From the NCBI RefSeq assembly GCF_014207635.1, contig NZ_JACHIE010000011.1:1-64000 (forward strand): 64,000 nucleotides of DNA, read 5' to 3'. A program made the position numbers and the translations under genes. This DNA comes from Acetobacter lovaniensis (GTDB lineage Bacteria; Pseudomonadota; Alphaproteobacteria; Acetobacterales; Acetobacteraceae). The notes under the pieces were generated by a model. It did not search any database, was not told the origin of the DNA, and saw only the letters and a program-made list of their open reading frames with translations. This document shows positions 17,101 through 26,744 of the stretch, piece by piece (positions within the stretch are counted from its first letter, which is position 1; each line of letters begins with the position of its first letter).

Positions 17101-17219
17101 CCGGGAAGCACAATGGTCCCCTCACCCATGGCCTCCGGGTCATGCCCGGCGGCCTCTATCCAGCGCGCCGCCAGATGGTCCAGAAAAGGCAGATGCGCTG
17201 GAATGGTTGCGAGCTTCAT
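14142..17219 (-). CDS. addB: Double-strand break repair protein AddB
   Basis: Partner of AddA; an inactivated helicase-like N-terminal part joined to a RecB-family nuclease. It starts at MKLATIPAHLPFLDHLAARW (ATG 17219, overlapping the tsaE stop by four bases) and is 1,025 aa long. The N-terminus has IVLPGRRAARALTEAF where a Walker A would be, without the GKT, as in alphaproteobacterial AddB. The C-terminal nuclease has RADRVELG and VIVQDYKTGMLP. The upstream open frame adds 49 residues of unlikely composition and was not used. Confidence 0.93.
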   Translation of the reverse strand: MKLATIPAHLPFLDHLAARWIEAAGHDPEAMGEGTIVLPGRRAARALTEAFLRRMDGRSMLLPRIMPIGALDETELGLSACGGAEALALPPAVPAMTRLAVLTLFVLKADNAFGTRPTLDQAWPLARALAELMDEAEWAGVNLLERLPDAVQEDYAQHWQTILGFLHIVTAQWPVWLQEQGLINPVARQVALLGAQARLWRNMGEQGYAAPLWAAGFTHAMAPTANALQAILSCPGGRVVLPGLDTLMPEEVFATLPDSHPQAGMSHLLAALQARREDVQVWNAQGGEPERAAVLSRVMLPAAALDDWAKPGPVALAHVSRFEAADQQEEAVAISMVMRNAIEQPGHRVALVTPDRGLAARVATELERWGILADDSAGATLADTPPAVLLRLVAQMVDSQFAPVALLSVLKHPLVACGLAPGVCRASARLLERVVLRGPSPAPGFAGLCAAVRDRLEPKREKDRQRMTQGESADRPFGPEPLPAFMERLAHCLAPVLGWEQAEGAVLAGGEGARHQASVPDLLEALIATVERLASTEEEPAAARLWKGEDGSLLASRLSELMLATALLPPQPPAVLDGLLTAVLAQERVATRRGNNPQALHPRVLIWGLFEARLQTAETVILGGLSEGVWPPAPDAGPWMSRPMRKRVGLPPPEQAVGQAAHDFFAMAAAAEQVVLSSARRRDGAPVVPARWLTRLDAFLAGWGGSVPEHPVLSWLARLDQPQGPALPVAPPRPTPDVSLRPRRLSVTEIETWMRDPYAIYARHILRLEPLPELEEGADASDYGMIVHDALERWVKTHGVDWPVDAQRKLAEVFKTCLAEQALRPALQAWWAPRLERIAAWVAHAEQQRRATHGVPQAILTEIAGSVLVPDAPGGPFRLVGRADRVELGAQGRVIVQDYKTGMLPAMRDVLSGWSPQLPLEAAMLLRGGFADAPNVADIAGLIYWRLTGGAEPGEEVAVSSKEHDNLTDLAEQTWQRLLARIAAYDQPTQPYLSHPHPGQEPRFADYARLARVPEWNTGRMETET

Positions 17220-17674
17220 ACCCCGGGCTCCAGCAGTGTGGCCGGTTGCGGGAGAAGGCGGTCCGCCCAACCAGCCAGAGTGGCATGGCGGTTTCCATCC
17301 GCTCCGACCGTCAGGGTAATATGCAGCGCATCGGGGGGGGTCATGTCCTCCAGCCGTTCGGGCCATTCCACCAGCATGACGCCCTCGCAGGCATCATCCC
17401 ACCCCAGTTCGTCCAGTTCCTCCACACTGCCCAGACGCCACAGGTCAAAATGGTAGGCCGTGGCCGTGGGGGAGTCGTAGGCCTGCACCAGCGTATAGGT
17501 GGGGCTTGGCACCTCCATAGCCGGTGCGGCGCAGAAGCAGCGCAGAAACGCGCGTGCGAACACGCTCTTGCCCGCCCCCAGCGGACCAGACAGCAAAATG
17601 GCATCCCCCGCACGGGCAAGGCCTGCCAGAGTTCTGGCCAGTTGTGCCGTATCGGCTTCGGTTTTCAGCAACAT
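17216..17674 (-). CDS. tsaE: tRNA threonylcarbamoyladenosine ATPase TsaE
   Basis: ATPase of the complex that makes t6A37 on ANN-decoding tRNAs. The 152-aa protein has the P-loop LSGPLGAGKSVFARAFLR, then SPTYTLVQ and the HFDLWRL segment, followed by LVEWPERL, all typical of the YjeE/TsaE family. Its stop overlaps the addB start by four bases, so it is the first of a coupled tsaE-addB-addA unit. Upstream is an AT-rich gap with the probable promoter. Confidence 0.93.
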   Translation of the reverse strand: MLLKTEADTAQLARTLAGLARAGDAILLSGPLGAGKSVFARAFLRCFCAAPAMEVPSPTYTLVQAYDSPTATAYHFDLWRLGSVEELDELGWDDACEGVMLVEWPERLEDMTPPDALHITLTVGADGNRHATLAGWADRLLPQPATLLEPGV

Positions 17675-18114
17675 GACCGATTCCTGCTCCTGCTTCCGTG
17701 GCGGGCTCTGGCCCGTGCGTCAGATCACGGGATGAGCTTTTCCATATCATGCCGGAAGCGGGAAGAGTGAAGCGCCGGATTTGTAAATTTTTTATAAACA
17801 TAGAATTTGTTAGGGAATAGTAAATATAATTAAGATCAGAATTCATTATTATTAAAAAAATTACTTTCTATTACTTATTATTCGTCCCTCTGGGAACTTT
17901 CTTACCATATAGTCTTTATCCACAGGATGATATGTTTTTCCTCGATATGTCCGATTGAGCCATACGAAAACCACATATCTGTTATTACACAAATCATAAA
18001 AATAAAATGAATTTGTGTTTATTTTTTTAGAAAAACACGCAAGAGTATAGTCAGAGCCATACAATACAACCACAAGATGTATCCCTCCACACCTGCAGCT
18101 ATGTGAGGCCAGTC
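17675..18114. other. AT-rich intergenic region between divergent tsaE and CtrA-like gene
   Basis: About 440 bases, strongly AT-rich compared with both neighbours. It should hold the promoters of both genes. A 70-codon frame with a GTG start lies on the minus strand (17861-18073), but its codon use is unlike the neighbours and it covers the regulator's upstream region. I see no clear hairpin or tRNA here. Confidence 0.4.
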
Positions 18115-18897
18115 ATGCGCATTTTGTTTGCCGAGGACAAGTTTACCTCCAGTCGGGCCATTCTTTCGGCCCTGAAAAAAGCAGGTTTTGCCGCCGATCT
18201 CGCCAGATCTGGCCAGAACACCATAGAATTGCTGCGTCATTATGATTATGGGCTTGCCATTATTACCATGACGCTGCCGGACATGGATGGATACACCATT
18301 CTCAGCACCCTGCGCACACTCAAGATCACCACGCCTATTATCGTTCTTTCCAGCATTGATACACCAGACGCCAAGATACGGGCCTTTACGCTGGGCGCTG
18401 ATGATTATCTGGCCGAACCATTTGAATCCGCCGAACTGATTGCCCGCGTACAGGCCATTCTACGCCGCTCCAACGGATACGCCCACCCGATTGCCCAGGT
18501 TGGCGCGCTGACCCTGAACCTGAACAACCACACGGTTACAGTGGCAAACCACCCCATTCACCTAACCGGCAAGGAATTTGCCATTCTGGAACTGCTGGTG
18601 CTGCGCAAGGGCATCGCCCAGACCAAGGAAACATTCCTCAACCACCTGTACGGTGGCCGGGATGAGCCAGACATCAAGATTATTGACGTCTTCATCTGCA
18701 AACTGCGTAAAAAACTTCAGGCCGTGGGGGCCGGAGACCTTATTTCCACCGTATGGGGCCGTGGGTACATTCTGCATGACCCGCTGGCACAACCCCAGAC
18801 GCAGACACCGCCCATGCCCGCAACCCCATTGGTGCCCTCCGTTGCGCAGCACTCCAGACTGCCAGAACCCGCCCTGCTTCAGGCCGTCGGGGACTAG
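18115..18897 (+). CDS. CtrA-like response regulator with degenerate receiver
   Basis: 260 aa. The C-terminal winged helix is very close to cell-cycle regulator CtrA (HLTGKEFAILELLVLRKG, FLNHLYGG, KIIDVFICKLRKKL, TVWGRGYILHD). The receiver keeps the acidic pair (AEDK, residues 6-9), but residue 51, the phosphoacceptor Asp in CtrA, is Thr (AIITMTLPDMDGY). The switch Lys of TKPF is Glu (LAEPF, residue 101). It probably acts without phosphorylation at this site, competing with or complementing a canonical CtrA. A Pro/Gln-rich tail of about 30 residues follows the DNA-binding domain. Start ATG 18115 has TGAGG upstream. No histidine kinase is adjacent. Confidence 0.88.
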   Translation: MRILFAEDKFTSSRAILSALKKAGFAADLARSGQNTIELLRHYDYGLAIITMTLPDMDGYTILSTLRTLKITTPIIVLSSIDTPDAKIRAFTLGADDYLAEPFESAELIARVQAILRRSNGYAHPIAQVGALTLNLNNHTVTVANHPIHLTGKEFAILELLVLRKGIAQTKETFLNHLYGGRDEPDIKIIDVFICKLRKKLQAVGAGDLISTVWGRGYILHDPLAQPQTQTPPMPATPLVPSVAQHSRLPEPALLQAVGD

Positions 18898-18944
18898 CGG
18901 CCTGCCTGCACCCGAACGCGCCTGCCCCTAGACGCCAGCATTCT

Positions 18945-19778
18945 TCAGGACCTGATTGTGGGGCACCAGGCATGGGCATGCCATAATGGCCCCGCCCCCC
19001 TGCCGAGTCCGGGGGCCTGTGCAATGGCGTCATGCACATACTGGCAGGACTGCCGGACCGCATCTGGCAGGGCGAGTCCCTGCGCCAGTGTTGTTGCCAG
19101 CGCGCTGGCCAGCGTACAGCCCGTGCCATGGGTGTGCCGGGTTGTAATGCGCTGCCCCACAAATTCGCGCGTTCCTGCCGTATCCAGCAGCACATCTACC
19201 AATATTTCCCCCGCCAGATGCCCGCCCTTGAGCAGAACAGCCGCCCCCGTATGCTGGTGCAGCCATAAGGCTGCGGCCTTCATATCCTCCACCGTATGAA
19301 TGGTGAGCCCTGTCAGCTTTTCCGCTTCGGGCAGGTTGGGGGTAATCAGGGTTGCAAGAGGCAAAAGCGTTGTACGCAGGCAGCCCAGAGCATCCTCATC
19401 CAGCAGGGCAGCGCCCCCCTTGGCCACCATGACCGGGTCCACCACAACAACAAGATCAGGGGCATTCTGGCGAGTCCGGGCAATTTCTACCGCCACGGCC
19501 TGTGTTTGCACAATACCCCCCAGCATGCCGGTTTTAATGGCATCCACCCCCAGATCATCCACAACACAGCGGATCTGGTCGCGAATAAACTGTGGCGGCA
19601 CAGGCAGAATATCCTGCACGCCCTGTGTGTTCTGGGCCGTCAGGGCTGTTATGGCGGTCATGGCATACCCTCCCAGCGCCGTAATGGTTTTGATGTCGGC
19701 CTGAATACCCGCCCCTCCGCCAGAGTCGCTCCCTGCTATGGACAGAACTCTCGGGCGCTGGGGGGCGGGGTAGGTCAT
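18945..19778 (-). CDS. thiD: Hydroxymethylpyrimidine/phosphomethylpyrimidine kinase
   Basis: Phosphorylates HMP and HMP-phosphate for thiamine synthesis. The 277-aa ribokinase-fold protein has VLSIAGSDSGGGAGIQADIK near the N-terminus, DPVMVAKGG in the middle and the anion hole/catalytic HGTGCTLASALAT near residue 213. It sits just downstream of glmM (18 bases) on the same strand and converges with the CtrA-like gene. No other thiamine gene is nearby. Confidence 0.95.
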   Translation of the reverse strand: MTYPAPQRPRVLSIAGSDSGGGAGIQADIKTITALGGYAMTAITALTAQNTQGVQDILPVPPQFIRDQIRCVVDDLGVDAIKTGMLGGIVQTQAVAVEIARTRQNAPDLVVVVDPVMVAKGGAALLDEDALGCLRTTLLPLATLITPNLPEAEKLTGLTIHTVEDMKAAALWLHQHTGAAVLLKGGHLAGEILVDVLLDTAGTREFVGQRITTRHTHGTGCTLASALATTLAQGLALPDAVRQSCQYVHDAIAQAPGLGRGAGPLWHAHAWCPTIRS

Positions 19779-19796
19779 GCAGGGGGCTTTCCGGCT

Positions 19797-21146
19797 TCAG
19801 GCTGGCTGGGTTGCTTTTTCCAGCACGGCACACATTTTGCTTACGGCCTCTTCCACAAGGGCGGCATCTTCCGCCTCGGCCATAACCCGCACCAGCGGTT
19901 CCGTGCCGCTACGGCGTAACAGCAGGCGACCCTGACCGGCCAATATACGTTCCACCTCATGCTGGCGTTCACGCACTTCATCCGTATCCAGCGGGCAGGC
20001 TCCGGCGTAACGGACATTACGCAGTTTTTGCGGGAAAGGCTGGAAAATGCGGCAGACCTCGCTCGCGGGGCGTCCGGATTCCACCAGCACGGCCAGAATC
20101 TGCAAGGCGGCAATCAGGCCATCACCCGTTGTGGCAAAGTCGGTCAGCACCATATGGCCCGACTGCTCGCCCCCCACATTTACCCCACGCTCCCGCATGC
20201 GTTCAACCACATGGCGATCGCCTACAGCGGTACGTTCAAGGCCCACACCCATTTTTTCCAGAAACCGTTCAAGCCCCATGTTGGACATAACCGTGGCCAC
20301 CACGGCATTGCCCACCAGACGCCCTTCCGCTGTCCATGACCGGGCGATAAGGGCCAGAATCTGGTCCCCATCAATCAGACGCCCGGTTTCATCCGCGATC
20401 AGCACACGGTCGGCATCCCCGTCCAGGGCAATGCCAATATGTGCACCGTGCTGCACCACGGCCTTGCACAGGGCCTCGGGGTGGGTGGAGCCACACTGTT
20501 CGTTAATATTCACACCATTGGGCTCACACCCGATGCGAATGACCTCCGCCCCCAACTCCCACAGCGCTGTGGGGGCAACCCGGTAGGCCGAGCCATTGGC
20601 GCAGTCGATCACGATTTTCATGCCGTCCAGCCGCAACTTGCGGGGGAAGGAGGATTTGGCACTTTCAATATACCGGCCAGCGGCATCATTCAGGCGCGAG
20701 GCGCGGCCGATCTGGGCCGGGTCTGCCATGTCCGCATGCAGGTCGGTCACCATCAGGTTTTCAATCGTGCGCTCATCCTGATCGGAGAGCTTGAACCCAT
20801 CGGGACCGAACAGTTTGATCCCGTTATCACCAAACGGATTATGGGAGGCGGAGATCATGACCCCCAGATCGGCCCGCAGGGAGCGGGTCAGCAGGGCAAT
20901 GGCGGGGGTGGGCAACGGCCCAACCAGTGTGACATCCATGCCAGCGGACAAAAAGCCGGAAACCAGAGCACTCTCGATCATATAACCGGATAATCTGGTA
21001 TCCTTGCCCAGCAGCACGCAGTGCCGGTGGTCCCCACGCCGAAAATGTAGCCCCGCCGCCTGCCCCAGCTTCTGGGCAATTTCCACCGTCATGGGCGCAA
21101 TATTGGCAGTGCCGCGAATACCGTCTGTTCCAAAAAATCGCTTCAT
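19797..21146 (-). CDS. glmM: Phosphoglucosamine mutase
   Basis: Converts glucosamine-6-phosphate to glucosamine-1-phosphate for UDP-GlcNAc, hence peptidoglycan and LPS. Signatures are [12 protein letters not shown] at the start, the phosphoserine loop [12 protein letters not shown], the metal loop DGDADR and the phosphate-binding [15 protein letters not shown] chose [12 protein letters not shown] (21146); an ATG three codons upstream (21155) is equally possible. It is followed at 18 bases by thiD. Confidence 0.95.
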   Translation of the reverse strand: MKRFFGTDGIRGTANIAPMTVEIAQKLGQAAGLHFRRGDHRHCVLLGKDTRLSGYMIESALVSGFLSAGMDVTLVGPLPTPAIALLTRSLRADLGVMISASHNPFGDNGIKLFGPDGFKLSDQDERTIENLMVTDLHADMADPAQIGRASRLNDAAGRYIESAKSSFPRKLRLDGMKIVIDCANGSAYRVAPTALWELGAEVIRIGCEPNGVNINEQCGSTHPEALCKAVVQHGAHIGIALDGDADRVLIADETGRLIDGDQILALIARSWTAEGRLVGNAVVATVMSNMGLERFLEKMGVGLERTAVGDRHVVERMRERGVNVGGEQSGHMVLTDFATTGDGLIAALQILAVLVESGRPASEVCRIFQPFPQKLRNVRYAGACPLDTDEVRERQHEVERILAGQGRLLLRRSGTEPLVRVMAEAEDAALVEEAVSKMCAVLEKATQPA

Positions 21147-21300
21147 AATACTCATTCCATTCCGCAATCGGCAATGGACCTGAATACTCTGGCCGTTGCT
21201 GGCGGAAACTTCTGTCCTGTCCTGCTGCTCTTTCCTAAAACGGTTTTGGATTGGAAGAAACCGTGTTCAGGCCACAAAAAACATTTTTGGCGCACCATGC

Positions 21301-22332
21301 TTACCCACCCTGCACCCCCTGCCAGACCCGAACCCCCTGCGCCATGCTGGCCACAGCGTGCACCCGCAGCAACGGGTTGCCAAAGGGCATGGCCATAAGA
21401 GAGGCCGCCACCGTACCGCTATCGCGCAGGGCGGGGTCTGCCACACCTGTTAGCGTACCAATCATGCGTTTGCGCGAGAGAGCGCACACCACACGGCACC
21501 CCAGATTGGCCAGCAACAGAATACGGCGCAGCAGAACAACATTCTGTTCCTGCGTTTTGGCAAAGCCAAACCCCGGGTCCACCATCAGCCGCTCACGGGT
21601 AATGCCCGCTTCCACTGCGGCCTCCACCCTCTGCCCCAGTTCCCGCACCACATCGCAGGCCACATCGGTATAATGGGTGTGTTGCTCCATGGTCTGGGGG
21701 GTGCCGCGCATGTGCATGAGCACAACGCCACACTGCTGCTCTGCCAGCAAAGGCAGGGCAGCCGGGTCGTGCCCAAGGGCGGAAACATCATTGATCACGC
21801 ACGCACCCGCAGCCAGAGCGCGCTCCATGACCAGACTGTTCCGCGTATCGACCGAAAGCAGCACATCGGGCATGCTCTGGCGCAGCCCCTCCAGCACCGG
21901 GCCAACCCGCTCCCACTCCTGCTGGGGAGAAACAACGGCGGCACCGGGGCGTGTACTTTCACCCCCAATGTCGAGCACACCGGCCCCATCACGCACCATC
22001 TGTTCGGCCGCCTGCAGGGCAGAACCTGCATGGTAGTGCTGGCCTGCACAGCTAAAGCTGTCTGGTGTTGTATTCAGGATTCCCATAACCAGCGGCCCCG
22101 CAGGCAACCCGGCATCGGGCACGGGAGAAACAAGGCGCTGCATCACGGGTAGCCACGCATGCGGCACAGCGCCCACAGGCACGGGGCCAGAAGCGCTATC
22201 CCCTTCAATCAGCAAGACGGCTGTAAACGCGGCGGTACTGTTCTGGAAGGGTAGGGCCACGCCTTGCCGTATGGCCTCCTGCGCCATTGGTCCAAACAGG
22301 AACCCCATGGGTTCAACCAGCCTGCGCCACAT
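21301..22332 (-). CDS. folP: Dihydropteroate synthase
   Basis: Joins p-aminobenzoate to the pterin pyrophosphate in folate synthesis and is the sulfonamide target. The TIM-barrel core has GILNTTPDSFS, GGESTRPGA, SVDTRNSLVMERAL and MHMRGTPQTM. About 80 residues precede the core (MWRRLVEPMGFLFGPMAQEA onward), an N-terminal extension compared with E. coli FolP but common in alphaproteobacteria. ATG 22332 has an AAGGA site upstream. The gene lies between ftsH and glmM on the same strand, separated from ftsH by a strong hairpin. Confidence 0.93.
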   Translation of the reverse strand: MWRRLVEPMGFLFGPMAQEAIRQGVALPFQNSTAAFTAVLLIEGDSASGPVPVGAVPHAWLPVMQRLVSPVPDAGLPAGPLVMGILNTTPDSFSCAGQHYHAGSALQAAEQMVRDGAGVLDIGGESTRPGAAVVSPQQEWERVGPVLEGLRQSMPDVLLSVDTRNSLVMERALAAGACVINDVSALGHDPAALPLLAEQQCGVVLMHMRGTPQTMEQHTHYTDVACDVVRELGQRVEAAVEAGITRERLMVDPGFGFAKTQEQNVVLLRRILLLANLGCRVVCALSRKRMIGTLTGVADPALRDSGTVAASLMAMPFGNPLLRVHAVASMAQGVRVWQGVQGG

Positions 22333-22364
22333 CACCTGATCCTTTTTTACTGTCCCCACCATAC

Positions 22365-22395
22365 AGAAGAGGCGGCACCGGGTGCCGCCTCTTCT
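22365..22395. terminator. Strong hairpin between ftsH and folP
   Basis: Bases 22365-22379 (AGAAGAGGCGGCACC) are fully complementary to 22381-22395, giving a stem of 13 or more pairs with a tight loop. There is no good T-run on the minus strand, so it may reduce rather than fully stop read-through from ftsH into folP. Confidence 0.55.
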
Positions 22396-22427
22396 GCTTC
22401 ATATCCGTTGGCTGCCAGACCCTGCCC

Positions 22428-24353
22428 TTAACCGGGCTGGGGCGCGGGAACAGCACCGCCATCTTCCGCCGGGGTGGGGGCTGGCGCTTCCCCCGTAACC
22501 TGCGGCACGGAGGCGCGGCGGTTAACCGGGCCATCATCCGCTTCTTCTGCCCGTTCAATTGGCTGGCCGCGCATAATCTGGCGGATTTCCTCACCTGTCA
22601 GGGTTTCGTATTCCAGCAGGGCTTCGGCCAGACGGTGCAGCTCGTCCACATGGTCATGCAGGTAATTGCGGGCCTGCACGTAGGCTTCATCAATCAGGCG
22701 TTTGACTTCAACATCAATATCGCGCGCCGTCTGTTCAGAAAAATTGCGGGCAGCCCCAAAGAAGCTGTTGCCCTGATCTTCATCCGCATAGGCGATCATG
22801 CCCAGCTTGTCGCTCATGCCCCATTCGGTCACCATGCTGCGGGCAACACGGGTGGCCATTTTAATGTCCCCCATTGCGCCGTTGCAGATGTTGTCCTTGC
22901 CGTAAACCACTTCCTCGGCAACACGCCCGCCCATGGCCACCACAAGGTGGGCAATGGCGTTCATCTTGCTCATGGAGAGCCGGTCATCCTCGGGCAGACG
23001 CATGACCATGCCAAGGGCACGCCCACGCGGGATAATGGTCGCCTTGTGAATGGGCTCGCTCTCGGGCACCAGCACGGCGGTAATGGCGTGCCCGGCCTCA
23101 TGGTAGGCAGTGCGTTTTTTCTCGTCCTCGCTCATCACCAGCGAGCGACGTTCAACGCCCATCAGCACCTTGTCCTTGGCGTCTTCAAACTCGCGCATGG
23201 ACACCGTGCGGCGGCCAAGGCGGGCAGCGGACAGGGCGGCCTCATTGACCAGATTGGCCAGATCCGCACCGGAAAAGCCGGGAGTGCCACGGGCAATAAT
23301 GCGCGGGTCCACATCGGACGCCAGCGGCACCTTGCGCATATGCACCCGCAGGATTTTTTCACGCCCGCTTACATCGGGGTTGGGCACCACCACCTGCCGG
23401 TCAAACCGGCCGGGACGCAGCAATGCGGGGTCCAGCACGTCGGGGCGGTTGGTGGCGGCAATCAGGATCACGCCCTCATTGCTTTCAAACCCATCCATTT
23501 CCACCAGCATCTGGTTCAGGGTCTGTTCGCGCTCATCGTTACCGCCGCCCATGCCCGCACCACGATGGCGGCCAACGGCGTCGATTTCGTCAATGAAGAT
23601 AATGCACGGTGCGGATTTTTTACCCTGTTCGAACATATCCCGCACACGGGAAGCACCAACACCGACAAACATTTCCACAAAGTCGGACCCGGAGATGGTG
23701 AAGAAAGGCACATTGGCCTCACCCGCAATGGCGCGGGCCAGCAGGGTCTTACCCGTGCCGGGGGGGCCAACCAGCAGCACACCTTTGGGGATTTTGCCGC
23801 CCAGCCGCGTGAACTTCTGCGGGTCCTTGAGGAAATCCACAATTTCCTGCAACTCGCCCTTGGCTTCATCAATCCCGGCCACGTCTTCAAACGTTACGCG
23901 GCCATGCTTTTCGGTCAGCATCTTGGCGCGGGACTTGCCAAAGCCCATGGCCCGGCCACCGGCCCCCTGCATCTGCCGCATCATGAACAGCCATGCCGCG
24001 ACCAGCAGAATAATGGGCAGGGAGTTGAGGAAGTAGCGCAGCAGCGGGCTACCATCCTGCTCAAGCGGCTTGGCCACAACCTCCACCCCTTTGCCCACCA
24101 TGCGCGAGACAAGGGAGGGGTCCAGAGGAGCATAGGTCTCAAACGCGGTGCCGTCGGTCAGCGTACCGGAAATATTGTGGTTCTGCATGACAACAGACCG
24201 GACATGCCCCGAATCAATATCGGCCACAAAATCGGAATATGCCAGTTGCTGGGCGGCATGCTGCGCCGTGCCCGGCTGGAACATGTTCACCAGTAACAGC
24301 AGCAGCAGGATAATGCTGACCCAAAGCGCCAGATTGCGACCTAAATTGTTCAT
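22428..24353 (-). CDS. ftsH: ATP-dependent zinc metalloprotease FtsH
   Basis: Membrane AAA+ protease that degrades misfolded membrane proteins and regulators. Two membrane helices flank a periplasmic domain (residues about 6-25 and about 100-120). The AAA module has [35 protein letters not shown] and the second region of homology ([20 protein letters not shown]). The zinc site is HEAGH. The tail is Pro/Ala-rich. The length of 641 aa is normal. It is downstream of tilS on the same strand, the common tilS-ftsH pairing. Confidence 0.97.
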   Translation of the reverse strand: MNNLGRNLALWVSIILLLLLLVNMFQPGTAQHAAQQLAYSDFVADIDSGHVRSVVMQNHNISGTLTDGTAFETYAPLDPSLVSRMVGKGVEVVAKPLEQDGSPLLRYFLNSLPIILLVAAWLFMMRQMQGAGGRAMGFGKSRAKMLTEKHGRVTFEDVAGIDEAKGELQEIVDFLKDPQKFTRLGGKIPKGVLLVGPPGTGKTLLARAIAGEANVPFFTISGSDFVEMFVGVGASRVRDMFEQGKKSAPCIIFIDEIDAVGRHRGAGMGGGNDEREQTLNQMLVEMDGFESNEGVILIAATNRPDVLDPALLRPGRFDRQVVVPNPDVSGREKILRVHMRKVPLASDVDPRIIARGTPGFSGADLANLVNEAALSAARLGRRTVSMREFEDAKDKVLMGVERRSLVMSEDEKKRTAYHEAGHAITAVLVPESEPIHKATIIPRGRALGMVMRLPEDDRLSMSKMNAIAHLVVAMGGRVAEEVVYGKDNICNGAMGDIKMATRVARSMVTEWGMSDKLGMIAYADEDQGNSFFGAARNFSEQTARDIDVEVKRLIDEAYVQARNYLHDHVDELHRLAEALLEYETLTGEEIRQIMRGQPIERAEEADDGPVNRRASVPQVTGEAPAPTPAEDGGAVPAPQPG

Positions 24354-24471
24354 CTTGCCCGAGTGTCCATACTTCTAGTGCGTAAAGCGCCGGAGTGTCC
24401 TGCCATCTTGCCCGGCGCCCGGGGAAAAAAGCAACCTTTGCTCTTATAAATGGGATGCCTGAACCATTTTC

Positions 24472-25833
24472 CTAGCCCACGGGTCCCACATAGTCCTTGT
24501 TGTGTACTTTTTTGCACCCGTACACACCCATTCCGGTTGCGGGAACAGGGGGTCTGAACTCAAAAAAAACATCTGCCCAGTCTGCCGTGCTGCACCACCC
24601 CAGATGCGGCACCGCAACCCGCTGCCCCTGCCACCACAACGCGGGCAGCCCGGTACAGAACAGGGCTGGCCACCCGGCACGGACCCTGCGCGCCAGCCCG
24701 TAACCGGCGGCCTCCACATATACCCCGCAACGCAGCAGGGCAGAAGGGGCGTGCAGCACAAAGCGGCCATCCCATACAACGCCGGGGCTGGCCGCTACCG
24801 GCGCACCAACACCGGCCTGTTCACGAATGAGAAACCACTCATCGCGCCATCTGGCAAGCCGGGTGCCAGCCAGTGTGCCCGCTCCCCCGTTTTTGCACAG
24901 CCGCGCTACGGCAGCCGGTGCGGGGGGGTACTGCTGCGCACCAACAGTGCGGATCAGCCCCGACAGGACGGCGGATTCGGGCAGGTTTTGCCCCAGCCCG
25001 ACCCACCCATGAGGGTAAAATGCGCAGGTCTGCGCCAGTGCCATGGCCTGCGCCCTCTCACGCGCCATGCGCTGCGCGCCTGCATCCATGGCAAGGCACC
25101 AGAACTGCTCGGACAGGCCATTTTCCTGCAAGGCAAAGCGGACCCGCACGCGCTCGGCCCGCAGGTCCTGATTAGACGGGTCATCCACCCAGGCCAGCCC
25201 GGCCGCACGCAATGTCTGGCGCAGGGCCACGCGGGACACACCCAGTAATGGCCGTACCAGCCGCACATCCGGCGTGTAGCTGATCCAGCCCATGGCTGCC
25301 AGTCCATCCGGCCCGCTCCCCGCGTTAGAGCGCATCCATGCGGTTTCGGCCTGATCATCGGCCTGATGACCAAGGAGCAGGTCCACACAGCCAGCCTGCT
25401 GGCAGGCCTGCACCATGCGGGCATAGCGGGCCTTGCGCGCCCGTGCGGCCATGGCGGGGCCTTTGGTCAGGCCGGTCAGGGTTATCAGGCGGGCGGGCAC
25501 GTCCATGGCGTGCAGGCGCTCCACCGTAAGCTGTGCCTCTGCCGCAGAGTCGGGGCGTAGCCCGTGGTCCACCACAAGGGCCAGCAGATTGCGCCGCCAG
25601 CGCCGGGCAAGCCATGCCAGCGCCAGACTGTCCCCCCCGCCAGAAACAGCCAGTGCGACCGGGGGGCTCCCCGGTGCATCCGCACCCCACGGGCCAAGGG
25701 TGTCCAGCAATGCCGCGAACCATTGCGGCGGAACCGGCTGGTCGGAAAAAACCGGGCGCTGTTCAAACCGGACCGGCAAGCCCCCTACCCCCGATAGTCC
25801 GGGGGTACGTGCTGGAACATCAGTTACAGCCAC
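24472..25833 (-). CDS. tilS: tRNA(Ile)-lysidine synthase
   Basis: Makes lysidine at C34 of the tRNA that reads AUA. The PP-loop is VALAVSGGGDSLALAWLARR, followed by VVDHGLRPDSAAEA and, later, LLLGHQADDQAET, as in the TilS family. The start is uncertain: the frame extends past the end of cpoB, and I prefer GTG 25833, which overlaps cpoB by 14 bases with AAGG upstream. The C-terminal domain is present. It lies between cpoB and ftsH, in line with the usual tol-pal-cpoB-tilS-ftsH order. Confidence 0.92.
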   Translation of the reverse strand: MAVTDVPARTPGLSGVGGLPVRFEQRPVFSDQPVPPQWFAALLDTLGPWGADAPGSPPVALAVSGGGDSLALAWLARRWRRNLLALVVDHGLRPDSAAEAQLTVERLHAMDVPARLITLTGLTKGPAMAARARKARYARMVQACQQAGCVDLLLGHQADDQAETAWMRSNAGSGPDGLAAMGWISYTPDVRLVRPLLGVSRVALRQTLRAAGLAWVDDPSNQDLRAERVRVRFALQENGLSEQFWCLAMDAGAQRMARERAQAMALAQTCAFYPHGWVGLGQNLPESAVLSGLIRTVGAQQYPPAPAAVARLCKNGGAGTLAGTRLARWRDEWFLIREQAGVGAPVAASPGVVWDGRFVLHAPSALLRCGVYVEAAGYGLARRVRAGWPALFCTGLPALWWQGQRVAVPHLGWCSTADWADVFFEFRPPVPATGMGVYGCKKVHNKDYVGPVG

Positions 25834-26668
25834 CCTTGCGCCCGTATATTTCCGCCGCACGGGCCACGCGTGGTGCGGGGGACGGGAACTCGTTATTCAG
25901 CTTGCCCAGTGCCTCACACGCGGATTTTTTATCCCCCAGCGCAAGGAGCGTGGCCGTTACACCCAGCAGGGCATCGGGTGCCCGAGCACTTTTGGGTGAC
26001 TGGCGATATGCGTCGTAATACGCCACAGCAGACTGGCGGTACTGCTTCTGCCCGGCAAGGGACTGGGCCAGAAGGAACTGCGCATCCACCCTGAATGCCC
26101 CTTTGGCAGTTTTGAGGGCGGCCTCGGCATTGTCATAGGCGGTATCGTAATCCCGCTTTTGTAAGGCCGCCTTGCCAGCGCTCAGCAGAGCATCGGGCGT
26201 GTTGGGACGCGCCGCAGGCTCCGCAGGAGCGGCTGCGGGAGCTGCGCTGCCCCCCCCTGCCCCAGCCTGCGCGGCAAACTGGCTATCCGCCATCTGCTTG
26301 GACAGGGCGGCTGTTTTTTGCTGGAGGTCGTTGGTCAGCTGGTCAATCTCGCCACGCATATCGCGCTGCTGCTGCTCCAGCGTGTTGACCCGCTCCAGCA
26401 ACTGGGAGACCAGATCCCCATTAACAGCCGATGACCCACCCGCAGAGGCAGATGGCGGGGGAAGTGCCCCGCCCTCGCCCTGAGAGGCCTGCATCTGGCT
26501 CATGGCCTGCTTGAGAGCAAGAATCTGGTCCTGAAGGGCAATGCCTTCCCGGCTGGTAACATCCTGTGCATGGCCCATGGGGCTGGCTGTGCCCATAAGC
26601 ACGGCCACCAGACCCGAAAGCACCAGACCATGGCGGACAACGCGTACTGCTTTAACCCGGGACTTCAT
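25820..26668 (-). CDS. cpoB: Cell division coordinator CpoB (YbgF)
   Basis: Periplasmic TolA-associated protein that couples outer-membrane constriction with peptidoglycan synthesis. It has a signal peptide (residues about 1-35, ending GHAQ), a coiled-coil segment (LLERVNTLEQQQRDMRGEID) and C-terminal TPR repeats (DALLSAGKAALQKRDYDTAYDNAEAAL, RQSAVAYYDAYRQSPKSARAPDALL). ATG 26668 with TGAGG upstream is preferred. It follows pal on the same strand, as in the classical tol-pal cluster, but with a terminator between. Confidence 0.92.
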   Translation of the reverse strand: MKSRVKAVRVVRHGLVLSGLVAVLMGTASPMGHAQDVTSREGIALQDQILALKQAMSQMQASQGEGGALPPPSASAGGSSAVNGDLVSQLLERVNTLEQQQRDMRGEIDQLTNDLQQKTAALSKQMADSQFAAQAGAGGGSAAPAAAPAEPAARPNTPDALLSAGKAALQKRDYDTAYDNAEAALKTAKGAFRVDAQFLLAQSLAGQKQYRQSAVAYYDAYRQSPKSARAPDALLGVTATLLALGDKKSACEALGKLNNEFPSPAPRVARAAEIYGRKGGCN

Positions 26669-26744
26669 TGAAAACCTCACCCCATCGATAGGAAACGGGC
26701 AAGAATTCCATCATTCCGTCCCGCAAAACAAGACACGAAATACA

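Noticed and set aside
17861..18073. 70-codon GTG-start frame on the minus strand in the tsaE-CtrA-like gap
   Set aside because: It lies in strongly AT-rich intergenic DNA, its codon use is unlike all neighbours, the Shine-Dalgarno is ten bases away, and it covers the probable regulatory region of the CtrA-like gene. No family recognised.
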